A stretch of DNA of 64,000 bases, from contig NZ_CANLDD010000006.1 of the NCBI RefSeq assembly GCF_947489355.1, positions 1 to 64,000 of the forward strand, read 5' to 3'. The notes beneath the pieces are model-generated. The model saw only the letters and a list, made by a program, of their open reading frames with translations, had not been told where the DNA came from and ran no database searches. The DNA comes from an uncultured Microbulbifer sp. (GTDB taxonomy: Bacteria > Pseudomonadota > Gammaproteobacteria > Pseudomonadales > Cellvibrionaceae). The first letter of the stretch is position 1; the number at the start of each line of letters is the position of its first letter. A program made the translations under genes and the position numbers. This document shows positions 30,644-38,645 of the stretch, piece by piece.

Positions 30644-30973
30644 CTATTTCTTCCCGGCCAGGCGTCTAGCCTTCTCAGCGCGCTGTTTACGCGCCTCCTT
30701 CGGATCGGCGATCAGGGGACGGTACACTTCAACCCGGTCACCGGGCTGTAATTCGTAGCGCTCCGCCGGCGGCAAGCCCTTGCTGCCCAGCACCTGGGCA
30801 TAAATCCCCATTTTGACGGTATTCGGGTCCACCTCCGGATACTCTTCCGGTATCCCCGAGCGTATCAGCGCCTCACGCGCGGTAGTACCGCGTTTGACCA
30901 GTAAACGCATCAGACGCTGCTCGTGGGGCAAGGCATAAACCACTTCCACTGAAATCGTCTTATTTTCTGTCAT
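30644..30973 (-). CDS. rnfH: RnfH-family protein (UPF0125, RatB)
   Basis: A 109-residue ubiquitin-like-fold protein of the RnfH/YfjF family: ISVEVVYALPHEQRLMRLLVKRGTTAREALIRSG, MGIYAQVLGSKGLPPAERYELQPGDRVEVYRPL, then a basic tail. It overlaps the start of ratA's stop by 4 bases (the ATGA junction at 30970-30973), so the two are translated together. Its molecular role is unknown in the family. Confidence 0.92.
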   Translation of the reverse strand: MTENKTISVEVVYALPHEQRLMRLLVKRGTTAREALIRSGIPEEYPEVDPNTVKMGIYAQVLGSKGLPPAERYELQPGDRVEVYRPLIADPKEARKQRAEKARRLAGKK

Positions 30974-31410
30974 CGCGGTTTTCCGTATATCGTATCAGCT
31001 CGCTCACACATCACCGCAACCATCTGGTTGGCCAGATCGCTGAACAGCTTGCCCACAGCTGCGGCAACCAGACGGCTCTTGAGGGAAAATGCCAGGGAAA
31101 AGGTCACCTTGCAGGCACTTTCAGCCAGCGGACTAAACTGCCACTGCCCGGTGAACTGCTCAAAGGGGCCATCGACCAGAGTCAGGGTCATACTGTGCGG
31201 TCGCTGCAAGCGGTTGCGCGTGACAAAACTCTGCCGAATGCCTGCGCGAGACAGTTCCAGGCGCGCCTCCAGAGTTTCTTTATCGCGGTGCAAGACCTCC
31301 GCACCACGGCACCCCGGTAAAAACTGCGGGTAGCTGGCCACATCATTGACCAGATCAAACATTTGCTCTGCACTGTACATCACCAGCGCGCTGCGCTCTA
31401 TTTCAGTCAT
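30970..31410 (-). CDS. ratA: RatA/COQ10-family START-domain protein
   Basis: A 146-residue protein with the polyketide-cyclase/START (SRPBCC) fold: RSALVMYSAEQMFDLVNDVASYPQFLPGCRGAEVL, then beta-strands and a C-terminal helix LFSDLANQMVAVMCERADTIY. Relatives are the eukaryotic coenzyme Q carrier Coq10 and E. coli RatA, once described as a ribosome-association toxin; a ubiquinone-binding role is the other reading. The frame opens at a TTG 30 bp upstream without a ribosome-binding site, so I take the ATG at 31410. It sits beside rnfH, and close to smpB as in many gammaproteobacteria. Confidence 0.9.
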   Translation of the reverse strand: MTEIERSALVMYSAEQMFDLVNDVASYPQFLPGCRGAEVLHRDKETLEARLELSRAGIRQSFVTRNRLQRPHSMTLTLVDGPFEQFTGQWQFSPLAESACKVTFSLAFSLKSRLVAAAVGKLFSDLANQMVAVMCERADTIYGKPR

Positions 31411-31603
31411 TCCTGCTATCCAAGCCAGTCTACTTGGCAAAATTGCCTGGGATTGCCATTCACCTGCTAATTTTGCCAGCCGACGCTACTCAAGCAAGGC
31501 AATTCCTGTAACAATCGCGTTTTTGCCGGCGAGCCGCACTCGGCACCAACCGGGATAACAACGAGACAAGCCGTATCGGGTACAGAATAATAGTGAGAGT
31601 ACT

Positions 31604-33022
31604 ATGACCGCAGTAAGAGAGCATTTTGGGTCAAGACTGGGTTTTATCCTGGCTGCCGCGGGTTCCGCAGTAGGCATTGGCAACCTGGTGGCCTTCCCGG
31701 TAGCCGCCACCAAAAGCGGGGGCGGTGCCTTCCTGTTGATCTACGCTCTTTTCGTCTTCCTGATCTGCCTGCCGGTCATGATGGCGGAGTTGGCCTTGGG
31801 GCGGCGCTCCGATAAAGACCCGGTTGGCGCCTATCGCGAACTTTCCAACCGCTCCCACCTCTGGCGCATACCCGGATGGCTGGCCTTGGCCACGCCATTT
31901 ATGATCGCGGTGTTTTACCTGGTGGTCACCGTGTGGGTACTGGGATACTTGATTGAAACGGTAACCGGCAATCTGGACAAACTCGCCACCCCGGATTTCT
32001 TTATCCAGTTTATCAATACTCCACAGATATTTATCTATCTGGTGGCCCTTATGCTGGTGATCAACGCCATTCTTGCCATGGGCGTTAAAGACGGGATCGA
32101 GCGCGCCGCGAAAACACTGATGCCCATGTTGTTCGTCATGCTGCTGGGATTGGTGATTTTTGTACTGAGCCTGGAGAACGCCTCTCTCGGCTTAAAGTAT
32201 TACCTTGTTCCGGACTTCAGCAAGGTCGACGGCAATGTGATCAGCAAAGCCATGGCCCAGGCTTTCTTCTCCCTCTCTCTGGGCATGGGTATTATGATCA
32301 CCTACGGCTCCTACATGAAGCGGCAGGACTCCATCCCCGGCTCCTCCCGCGCAGTGGCCATCACCGACACCCTGGTGGCCTTCACCGCCGGCCTGCTGAT
32401 ACTACCGAGTATCTTCCACTTTAATCCACAAATAGACCCCTCTGAGCTGAGTGAATCCTCCGCAGGCATGATCTTCCAGTTCCTACCCAAGATCTTCCTC
32501 GCCCTGCAAGACGGTATCGGCTATGTTGGCGCAAGCGCAGTGGCTGCAACTTTCTTCTTCCTGGTGCTGGTTGCGGCGATCACCTCACTGGTTTCCATAA
32601 TCGAAGTGCCCATCGCCACCCTGCGTGACGAGCGGCGTATGGAGCGCAAAAAAGCCATCTACCTGATTGCCGGGGTACAATTTGTACTGGCAATTGCTTG
32701 CGCCGTATCCTTTGGCATGGTCAACTGGACCACTGATTTTGTGCAACTGGCCGGCACCAACAAGTCCTTCTTCGATTTGGTTGAGATCATCTTTTACGAC
32801 ACCATTTTGCCCCTGAACGGCCTGCTCGTGTGTCTGTTTGTGATCTATAAGTGGAAGAAGGCAAACTTTGACAAAGAGCTGCAGGAAGGCGATGAGAACT
32901 TTGCCGGCTCCTTTTCACAGAAATACGTCAACTTCTCCCTGGGCACCTTTATTCCATTGATACTGTTGCTGATTTTCATCAATACCGTGGCCCTGAAGTT
33001 TTTTGGACACAGTTTTATCTAG
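31604..33022 (+). CDS. Sodium-dependent transporter of the SNF/NSS family (1)
   Basis: A 472-residue membrane protein with about 12 hydrophobic segments. The hallmark first helix is SRLGFILAAAGSAVGIGNLVAFP, whose unwound GSAVGIGN forms the sodium and substrate sites. AFFSLSLGMGIMITYGSYM in helix 6 and a sodium-site helix 8 (FFLVLVAAITSLVSIIEVP) are also seen. Bacterial members (LeuT, TnaT, MhsT) import amino acids; the substrate here is not predictable. It lies directly upstream of smpB (15 bp) and is a distant relative of the second transporter after smpB. Confidence 0.92.
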   Translation: MTAVREHFGSRLGFILAAAGSAVGIGNLVAFPVAATKSGGGAFLLIYALFVFLICLPVMMAELALGRRSDKDPVGAYRELSNRSHLWRIPGWLALATPFMIAVFYLVVTVWVLGYLIETVTGNLDKLATPDFFIQFINTPQIFIYLVALMLVINAILAMGVKDGIERAAKTLMPMLFVMLLGLVIFVLSLENASLGLKYYLVPDFSKVDGNVISKAMAQAFFSLSLGMGIMITYGSYMKRQDSIPGSSRAVAITDTLVAFTAGLLILPSIFHFNPQIDPSELSESSAGMIFQFLPKIFLALQDGIGYVGASAVAATFFFLVLVAAITSLVSIIEVPIATLRDERRMERKKAIYLIAGVQFVLAIACAVSFGMVNWTTDFVQLAGTNKSFFDLVEIIFYDTILPLNGLLVCLFVIYKWKKANFDKELQEGDENFAGSFSQKYVNFSLGTFIPLILLLIFINTVALKFFGHSFI

Positions 33023-33037
33023 TCATTCGAAGTTTTC

Positions 33038-33517
33038 ATGACCCAGAAAAAGAAAGCGCAAAGACCCAATACCATTGCCCTGAACAAGAAGGCCCGCCAC
33101 GACTACTTCATTGAAGAGAAGTTTGAGGCGGGTGTGGAAATGCAGGGATGGGAAGTAAAGAGCTGTCGCGAGGGCAAGGCCCAGCTGACGGACAGCTATG
33201 TCATTTTTAAAAATGGCGAAGCCTGGCTACTGGGTGCGCGCATACAGCCGCTGCCCAGTGCATCCACCCATTTTGTCACTGAGCCCGACCGCACCCGACG
33301 CCTGCTGCTCACCAAGCGAGAGCTGTCCAAACTGATCATTGCAGTGGAGCAGAAAGGCCACACGGTGGTGGCCACCGCGCTGTATTGGAAAGGGCACCTG
33401 ATCAAATGCGAAATTGCCCTGGCCAAAGGCAAGGCGACGCACGACAAACGCGAAACCGAGAAAAAGCGCGACTGGAACCGCGAGAAACAGCGCCTGATGC
33501 GCGCAACACACAAGTAG
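33038..33517 (+). CDS. smpB: SsrA-binding protein SmpB
   Basis: A 159-residue Smp[44 protein letters not shown], then [16 protein letters not shown] and the basic tail [26 protein letters not shown]. It binds tmRNA and guides it into stalled ribosomes; its RNA partner ssrA is encoded about 1.6 kb downstream on the same strand. One SNF transporter lies between them and another just upstream. Confidence 0.98.
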   Translation: MTQKKKAQRPNTIALNKKARHDYFIEEKFEAGVEMQGWEVKSCREGKAQLTDSYVIFKNGEAWLLGARIQPLPSASTHFVTEPDRTRRLLLTKRELSKLIIAVEQKGHTVVATALYWKGHLIKCEIALAKGKATHDKRETEKKRDWNREKQRLMRATHK

Positions 33518-33590
33518 TGTGCCGTATTAATACCCCGGTATCCAATTAGGTTACCAGGGTAGTACCAGAAGAATAATGACAGGATTTATC

Positions 33591-34937
33591 ATGAGTGCAC
33601 CTCGAGGACAATTCAGTTCGAATATTGGCTTTTTGATGGCCGCGGCGGGGTCCGCCGTGGGCCTCGGCAATATCTGGGGCTTCCCTACCAAAGCCGCCAG
33701 CAATGGCGGCGCCGCCTTTGTGGTGGTCTATCTGTTCCTGGCCTTTGCACTCGCCTATCCGGCCCTGATGGCCGAACTCACCATAGGCCGCTACGCGCGC
33801 CGCAATATGGTGCAGGCCCTGCGCACCATCTCCAATGGACCAATCAGCCGTTTCTTCGGCGGCCTCACCGGCTTCGGCGGCATTCTGGTAGCCTCGCTGA
33901 TCCTGAGCTTTTACGCCATCGTAGCCGGCTGGATGGTAGCGCATCTGGCCGAGCCCTTTGCCACACTGTTCGGCGCTCAGGATGCCGCGCAGTGGCTGAC
34001 TGGCAGCAGCACCGAGCGCAATCTACTCTTCACCGCCATTTTCAGCGGCCTCACCATGCTGATTATCGCCAGCGGTGTAGAAAAAGGGATTGAGCGCTGG
34101 TCCACCCTGCTGATGCCCGCACTGATCATTCTTCTGCTGCTGTTGATTGGCTATGTGCTCACCCAGCCCGGCGCCCTTTCCGGCCTTGAGGTATACCTGA
34201 TGCCGGACTTCAGCCATTTCACGCCCAAACTGCTGATCTCCGCTTTGGGCCAGGCCTTCTTTTCCCTGTCACTGGGGGTGGGCACTATGCTGATCTACGG
34301 CTCCTACCTGAGCCAGCAAGAGAGCCTGCCGCGCCTAGGTGCGCTGGTGACGCTGATCGACGTGGGTATCGCCTTTACCGCCGGCCTGCTGATTTTGCCG
34401 GCCATGTACGTTGCCCAGGAAGCCGGCTCACAGATTTTCTCTGCCAGCGGAGAACTGGTCGCCGGACCCGATCTCATTTTACAGGTGCTGCCGGCGCTGT
34501 TCGACACCATGGGGGAAGCCGGTATCGTTGTGGCCATCACTTTTTTTGCCCTGATGGTCATCGCCTCTCTGACCTCCTCGATTTCCATGCTGGAGGTGCC
34601 GGTGGCTTTCTCCATTGAAAATCTGGGCATTCCGCGACGCATCGCCACCCCCGTGGTGGGCCTGATCATCTTCGGCATCAGCACTATCATCATCACCCAC
34701 TTCGATACCCTGTTTGGACTGGCGGTCAGCATTAGTACCGAATACGGGCAACCGCTGCTCGGCATCGCCCTGTGTATCTTTGCCGGCTGGGTCTGGCGTC
34801 GCGACCAGCTACTCGCCGAGTTAAAGAAAGGTCACCCAGACATTGAAAAGACTCTGTTTTGGAAGATCTGGCCCTGGTATGTACGCATTGTCTGCCCACT
34901 ACTGATCCTGACCGCCTTCGTACATTCGGTCATATAG
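33591..34937 (+). CDS. Sodium-dependent transporter of the SNF/NSS family (2)
   Basis: A 448-residue relative of the transporter upstream of smpB, with NIGFLMAAAGSAVGLGNIWGFPTKAASNGGAAF as the first helix and AFFSLSLGVGTMLIYGSYLSQQESLPR as helix 6. About 11-12 membrane segments. The start at 33591 has AGGA 8 bases upstream; an ATG 15 bp earlier is in frame but less well placed. The two transporters differ enough to be old paralogues rather than a recent duplication. Substrate unknown, likely an amino acid. Confidence 0.92.
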   Translation: MSAPRGQFSSNIGFLMAAAGSAVGLGNIWGFPTKAASNGGAAFVVVYLFLAFALAYPALMAELTIGRYARRNMVQALRTISNGPISRFFGGLTGFGGILVASLILSFYAIVAGWMVAHLAEPFATLFGAQDAAQWLTGSSTERNLLFTAIFSGLTMLIIASGVEKGIERWSTLLMPALIILLLLLIGYVLTQPGALSGLEVYLMPDFSHFTPKLLISALGQAFFSLSLGVGTMLIYGSYLSQQESLPRLGALVTLIDVGIAFTAGLLILPAMYVAQEAGSQIFSASGELVAGPDLILQVLPALFDTMGEAGIVVAITFFALMVIASLTSSISMLEVPVAFSIENLGIPRRIATPVVGLIIFGISTIIITHFDTLFGLAVSISTEYGQPLLGIALCIFAGWVWRRDQLLAELKKGHPDIEKTLFWKIWPWYVRIVCPLLILTAFVHSVI

Positions 34938-34956
34938 GAAATCCCAACCACCCGCT

Positions 34957-34980
34957 CCCGGCGCCTCCGCCGGGGCCTTT
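34957..34980 (+). terminator. Hairpin after the second SNF transporter
   Basis: CCCGGCG (34957-34963) and CGCCGGG (34968-34974) form a tight 7-bp stem with a four-base loop, followed by GCCTTT. It is a likely intrinsic terminator separating the transporter from the ssrA promoter. Confidence 0.6.
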
Positions 34981-35039
34981 CCCACAGGTTTCTCTTGTCT
35001 GAACAGCGACCGGCCTGACTGCCGGGCCAATCCGGCGTA

Positions 35040-35066
35040 TTGCCGGGCCGCCAATTGAGGTATACT
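35040..35066 (+). promoter_or_regulatory. ssrA: Candidate ssrA promoter
   Basis: TTGCCG at 35040-35045 and TATACT at 35061-35066 are 15 bases apart, slightly short. They lie 27 bases before the mature 5' end of tmRNA, which leaves a leader for RNase P to remove. Confidence 0.5.
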
Positions 35067-35092
35067 GGCACGACACGAGAGTGTTTCCGATC

Positions 35093-35447
35093 GGGGATGA
35101 CTTGGATTCGACGCCGGTGACGAAACCTTGGGTGCATGCCGTGATGGCAGCCAATCACGTAAATCCAAAGCTGCATTTTATTAGTTGCCAACGACGACAA
35201 CTACGCTCTAGCGGCTTAAGCCCGCTAGCAGTCTTCAGCAAGGTTCCAGTATCGCGCTGCAGACTGTAATACAGAACTGGATCGCTGTGAGCCGCGCCTG
35301 TCGGGGATCGGTTAAAAACTTCTCAGGCTCGCCTTCTACGTCCTGACCGCCGGGCTGTAGCGGGCTAAATCAATAGACGGAACTAAGCATGTAGAGCCTC
35401 TGGCAGAGTGCTGACGGACGCGGGTTCGACTCCCGCCATCTCCACCA
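35093..35447 (+). ncRNA. ssrA: Transfer-messenger RNA (tmRNA)
   Basis: A 355-nt one-piece tmRNA. The 5' acceptor part GGGGATGACTTGG pairs with the 3' part, which ends in a TTCGACTCC T-arm and an encoded CCA (35445-35447). The tag reading frame at 35187-35219 encodes ANDDNYALAA followed by TAA, a normal gammaproteobacterial proteolysis tag. It rescues stalled ribosomes with SmpB. Its 3' end is the attachment site for the two tandem islands that follow. Confidence 0.98.
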
Positions 35448-35456
35448 AATCGCTGT
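35425..35456. repeat. attL: ssrA 3'-end core repeat, copy 1
   Basis: This 32-bp stretch, from the T-arm of tmRNA past its CCA, is repeated without mismatch at 47392-47423. The repeat restores an intact tmRNA 3' end on integration, as expected for tyrosine-recombinase islands using ssrA. Confidence 0.93.
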
Positions 35457-35470
35457 TTCAGACAGTCCTC

Positions 35471-35505
35471 AAAAGCCCCGAAAACCTAAAGTTTTCGGGG
35501 CTTTT
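35471..35505 (+). terminator. Rho-independent terminator of ssrA
   Basis: AAAAGCCCCGAAAAC (35471-35485) pairs perfectly with 35491-35505 around a 5-base loop, ending in TTTT. A decayed copy of this terminator follows the second att copy (about 47440-47475), showing that the DNA on that side is also ssrA-derived flank. Confidence 0.9.
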
Positions 35506-35537
35506 GCTTATCTGACCAATCCCAGTTAATCTAGCGC

Positions 35538-35610
35538 AACCCCACCTAATCTAGACATTTTTGGTGGGGTTAATTGTGGGGTCGAGCAGATTTGTGCCAC
35601 TGACCCCACC
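35538..35610. repeat. Integrase arm-type repeats, left end of island 1
   Basis: Copies of AACCCCACC or its complement are at 35538-35546, 35563-35571, 35576-35582 (short) and 35602-35610 (GACCCCACC). They lie between attL and the integrase start, where arm-binding sites are expected. Matching copies lie near the right end of the island. Confidence 0.6.
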
Positions 35611-35681
35611 AAATTGCCAGAGAGCAAGGAGCCATGCGGGGTTGACCCGCAACTCCAGTAAAGTCACAGGGAGACAGGAAA

Positions 35682-36923
35682 GTGCCCCTATCGGATACCA
35701 AAGCGAAGGCCCTCAAGCCCAGAGACAAGAAATACCTGGAGAGCGATTGCAAGGGCCTCTACCTAGAGGTAAAGCCTAACGGCACCAAACGCTGGCTATT
35801 CCGCTTTCGCCTGCATGAAAAACGCTGTGATCTAGCGCTGGGGGTGTACCCATCAATCAGCCTTGCCAAGGCCCGTGAAGCTTGTAGAGAGGCCAGGGAG
35901 TATGTTGCTCAGGGTATAGACCCCCGCGATGTTAAGCGCGTTCGCAGAGAATCCAGCCTGGAGACCAACCGCAATAGCTTCGCCGCCGTCAGTGAGGAGT
36001 GGTATGCCGCCAAGATGGCCCACCTTTCCAGTTCATCAAAAGACCGCGCCACTCTCGCGCTAGAGCGTGACCTAAAACCCTATTTGGGTAAGCGTCCAAT
36101 CTCTGAAATAAACCCAACTGAAGTGCTGCGCTGCCTGCGCCGTATTGAGAGCCGGGGAACCCTGGAGACTGCCCACCGGGTAAAACGAGTAGCCAGCCAG
36201 GTATTCCGCTTTGCGGTGGCCACCGGCAGGGCCGACCGCGACCCCACCACAGACTTGACCGGCGCGCTCACCCCCACCAAGAAAAAGCACTTGGCAGCAA
36301 TTACCCACCCCGCTGAAGTTGGACGTCTGCTAACTGCCATAGACGAATACCAGGGCACGCCGGTAGTGAGAGCAGCCCTGAAGCTATCCCCTCTTCTATT
36401 CTGCCGCCCTGGAGAGCTGCGCAAACTTGAGTGGACCGAAATTAACTGGGAAGCCAGGCAAATTGAATTGCCCAGCAAGAAAATGAAAATGGGGCAGCCG
36501 CACATTATCCCGCTTGCAGAACAGTCGCTGGCACTACTGCAGGAACTGGAGCCACTCACTGGCCGTGGCAAATATGTTTTCCCATCAGCTCGCGGGCTGA
36601 GCCGCCCGTTGTCTGATAACGGCGTGAGAACTGCGCTCAGGTCACTGGGCTATGACAATGAGACCATGACCGCTCACGGCTTCCGCGCTATGGCCCGTAC
36701 CCTGCTGGATGAGGTTTTGGGCTTTCGCGTAGACTTCATAGAGCATCAGCTTGCCCATGAAGTGAAAGACACACTGGGGCGCGCCTACAACCGCACAAAG
36801 CACTTGGAACAGCGAGCAGCAATGATGCAGAAATGGGCAGATTATTTGTACAGTTTAAAAGCGCAATCAGGGGCTGAGAATGTAGTGACTGTCAAATTTG
36901 GAGGGGGCGGCTTGGTGAATTGA
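35682..36923 (+). CDS. P4-type tyrosine integrase of island 1
   Basis: A 413-residue tyrosine recombinase. The N-terminal DUF4102 arm-binding domain (MPLSDTKAKALKPRDKKYLES...GLYLEVKPNGTKRWLFRFR) is followed by a core-binding domain (FAAVSEEWYAAKMAHLSSSSKDRATLALERDL) and the catalytic domain. The R-H-R-Y set is visible: Arg in CRPGELRKLEW, His and Arg in HGFRAMARTLLDE, His in HQLAHEVKDTLGR and the nucleophile Tyr in RAYNRTKHLEQR. The start is GTG at 35682 with AGGGAG and AGGAAA upstream. It is transcribed away from attL, as usual for ssrA-type islands. A broken relative follows the second att. Confidence 0.95.
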   Translation: MPLSDTKAKALKPRDKKYLESDCKGLYLEVKPNGTKRWLFRFRLHEKRCDLALGVYPSISLAKAREACREAREYVAQGIDPRDVKRVRRESSLETNRNSFAAVSEEWYAAKMAHLSSSSKDRATLALERDLKPYLGKRPISEINPTEVLRCLRRIESRGTLETAHRVKRVASQVFRFAVATGRADRDPTTDLTGALTPTKKKHLAAITHPAEVGRLLTAIDEYQGTPVVRAALKLSPLLFCRPGELRKLEWTEINWEARQIELPSKKMKMGQPHIIPLAEQSLALLQELEPLTGRGKYVFPSARGLSRPLSDNGVRTALRSLGYDNETMTAHGFRAMARTLLDEVLGFRVDFIEHQLAHEVKDTLGRAYNRTKHLEQRAAMMQKWADYLYSLKAQSGAENVVTVKFGGGGLVN

Positions 36924-37003
36924 TTCGAAAAACATCCTGGCCACACCATCGATAACACAAGGAAGATAAATAAAAGAACATATAAGATAGATGCAGGTTA
37001 AAT

Positions 37004-37894
37004 ATGGCTTTGAAATTTAAGATTAGAGAGTGGCTGATGATAAATGAATCAGCAGAGTACCTATCTGTTCTGACAGGGGAATCATTCACATGGAAGGATA
37101 TTCTTGCGATTGTCACTGAGGGAAATCTTGATGTTTATTGGGTTTTACAGCATGTGATGGCCGAAAGAACAGCTTTCTATGAGCACACTTCTAAATATAT
37201 AAACCCCAAAGAAATTAATTTCTCTCAACTGTTTGAAGCTACTAGCAACTTTCTTGGACTTGATAAACCAGAGGGTGATAAATCCTCAGGTAGGCACCAC
37301 GGCGAGGATAACTGCGACAAGCCTGTGCTCGGGCATCCAGAAGGAGTGGAAGGTCTTTTAAGAGGCAAGCCACCTGAAAGAGTAAGCCTCAACGGCAAGT
37401 ATAAAATCGAGGATCGGTTTTCAGGGGTAATTGCTGACTACTTCCTTTCACATATTACCAACTCAGGTGGAGAGCTAATCAACTTAGATGGGCACGCTGT
37501 AAGCGACTCAAATGGTCAGTACTGGATACTTCTCGAATGGTCTGAACCGATGGGGGATGGACATGAAGGGTACTACTACCCGTCAGGAAGCTTGCCGGAA
37601 TTAGACCAGTTAGCATTTAAAAGAACAGACCTAGAGGCACTTTTGCGGCAAGAAAGTGAGTCCACAACAGATGGGTTTAACTCTACAATGCCACCTCATT
37701 GGGCTCCTCATTTACAAACTCTGGTGAGAGCAGCAAACCACTTTTGGCAAAATGCCGACCCTGATGACCAATCGACCTATCCAAAGCAAAAAGAGGTTGC
37801 CAGTTATTTAAGGCAAAGAGGTTTTGAGTCGGAGCGTTTAGCAAATGCAGGTGCTGCAATCATAAAATGCTCTTGGGCGAACAAAGCGCAGTGA
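37004..37894 (+). CDS. Post-integrase hypothetical protein (possible DNA-binding accessory)
   Basis: 296 residues, no family recognised. The N-terminal 60 residues (EWLMINESAEYLSVLTGESFTWKDILAIVTEGNLDVYWVL) are laid out like those of the shorter gene that follows the second, broken integrase (48836-49270): a WL-x-I-x(7)-L block, a T-x-x-D helix, then a short strand. The last 50 residues (HFWQNADPDDQSTYPKQKEVASYLRQRGFESERLANAGAAII) look like a helix-turn-helix of the kind found in islands next to P4 integrases. The gene is less GC-rich than the integrase, so the two may have come together separately. A role in excision control is inference. Confidence 0.6.
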   Translation: MALKFKIREWLMINESAEYLSVLTGESFTWKDILAIVTEGNLDVYWVLQHVMAERTAFYEHTSKYINPKEINFSQLFEATSNFLGLDKPEGDKSSGRHHGEDNCDKPVLGHPEGVEGLLRGKPPERVSLNGKYKIEDRFSGVIADYFLSHITNSGGELINLDGHAVSDSNGQYWILLEWSEPMGDGHEGYYYPSGSLPELDQLAFKRTDLEALLRQESESTTDGFNSTMPPHWAPHLQTLVRAANHFWQNADPDDQSTYPKQKEVASYLRQRGFESERLANAGAAIIKCSWANKAQ

Positions 37895-37932
37895 CATGCT
37901 GAAAGTGAGCCACAATCAACCCCTTTCGCCTA

Positions 37933-37953
37933 GTGACACCTCTTTGGTGTCAC
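37933..37953. promoter_or_regulatory. Inverted repeat in front of the AlpA-like gene
   Basis: GTGACACC (37933-37940) and GGTGTCAC (37946-37953) form a perfect 8-bp palindrome with a five-base spacer, 87 bp before the AlpA-like start. A further GGTGT occurs at 37961. It is a candidate operator for the small regulator, or a transcript end for the gene before it. Confidence 0.5.
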
Positions 37954-38039
37954 ACTGACAGGTGTAAGCCTATTTTTTTATCCAAATTTCCTGCATATCT
38001 TAAGTGTCAGCCCCAACAAACCCACAGGAGAGCTGACAA

Positions 38040-38264
38040 GTGCAGACCAATCTAATTAATCAATCAACCATAAACCCTTCCGCCATGTACCGGGCCCGTG
38101 ACTGCGCCCAGTTCTACTCCATTGGCCTTTCCACTTGGTGGCACTGGACCAAAACAGGCAAAGCCAGACGTGGCACAAAGTTAGGACCAAAGACCACCGT
38201 ATGGGAAGGGACATACCTACTTGAGCTGAAGCAAAAGCTAATCACTGAAGCCGAAAGCTGCTAA
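38040..38264 (+). CDS. AlpA-like helix-turn-helix regulator
   Basis: A 74-residue protein with the AlpA/excisionase-type fold: SAMYRARDCAQFYSIGLSTWWHWTKTGKARRGTKLGPKTTVWEGTYLLELKQKL. The S-x-S-T-x-W-x-W-x-x-x-G block and K-L-x-P-x-x-x-x-W are typical of P4 Vis/AlpA proteins. These control island excision or satellite gene expression. The start is GTG with AGGAG 8 bases upstream. It begins a tight run of three small genes. Confidence 0.85.
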   Translation: MQTNLINQSTINPSAMYRARDCAQFYSIGLSTWWHWTKTGKARRGTKLGPKTTVWEGTYLLELKQKLITEAESC

Positions 38265-38276
38265 GGGGGGATAGCT

Positions 38277-38645
38277 ATGGAAATAATCAGAACCACCCTG
38301 GCAAAGAGCAGTCCCGATATACAAGATAAGCCGAACAATACTAACAACAACACGCTAACTGCAGAACACTCAGCCAGCAAGATTTGGCACCCCCTATCAC
38401 CTCGCCAAGCGCGAGCGTTGGGAGCTTTGCTCACCGGCCCATGCAGCCGGGAAAAGCTTGACAGAGTGACGGGGGCCAGCAACGGCCCGAATGTAATCAT
38501 GCAGCTCAGAAACCGAGGAATAAGTATTCAATGCCGAATGGAGAGGCATATAGACCGCGATGGCATTGCAGGGCGTCACGGCGCTTACTGGCTACCTGAT
38601 AGTGAGCGCCAGCGTATAGTCTCACTTAAGTTGCTGGGGGACTAA
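38277..38645 (+). CDS. Island protein with a winged-helix-like core
   Basis: 122 residues. The N-terminal 35 are low-complexity (Asn/Thr/Asp). The core (SPRQARALGALLTGPCSREKLDRVTGASNGPNVIMQLRNRGISIQCR) looks like a winged helix; similar short proteins are common in P4-like islands and plasmids. Function unknown. Its stop overlaps the next start (TAATG), so it is translated with 38645-39451. Confidence 0.6.
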   Translation: MEIIRTTLAKSSPDIQDKPNNTNNNTLTAEHSASKIWHPLSPRQARALGALLTGPCSREKLDRVTGASNGPNVIMQLRNRGISIQCRMERHIDRDGIAGRHGAYWLPDSERQRIVSLKLLGD

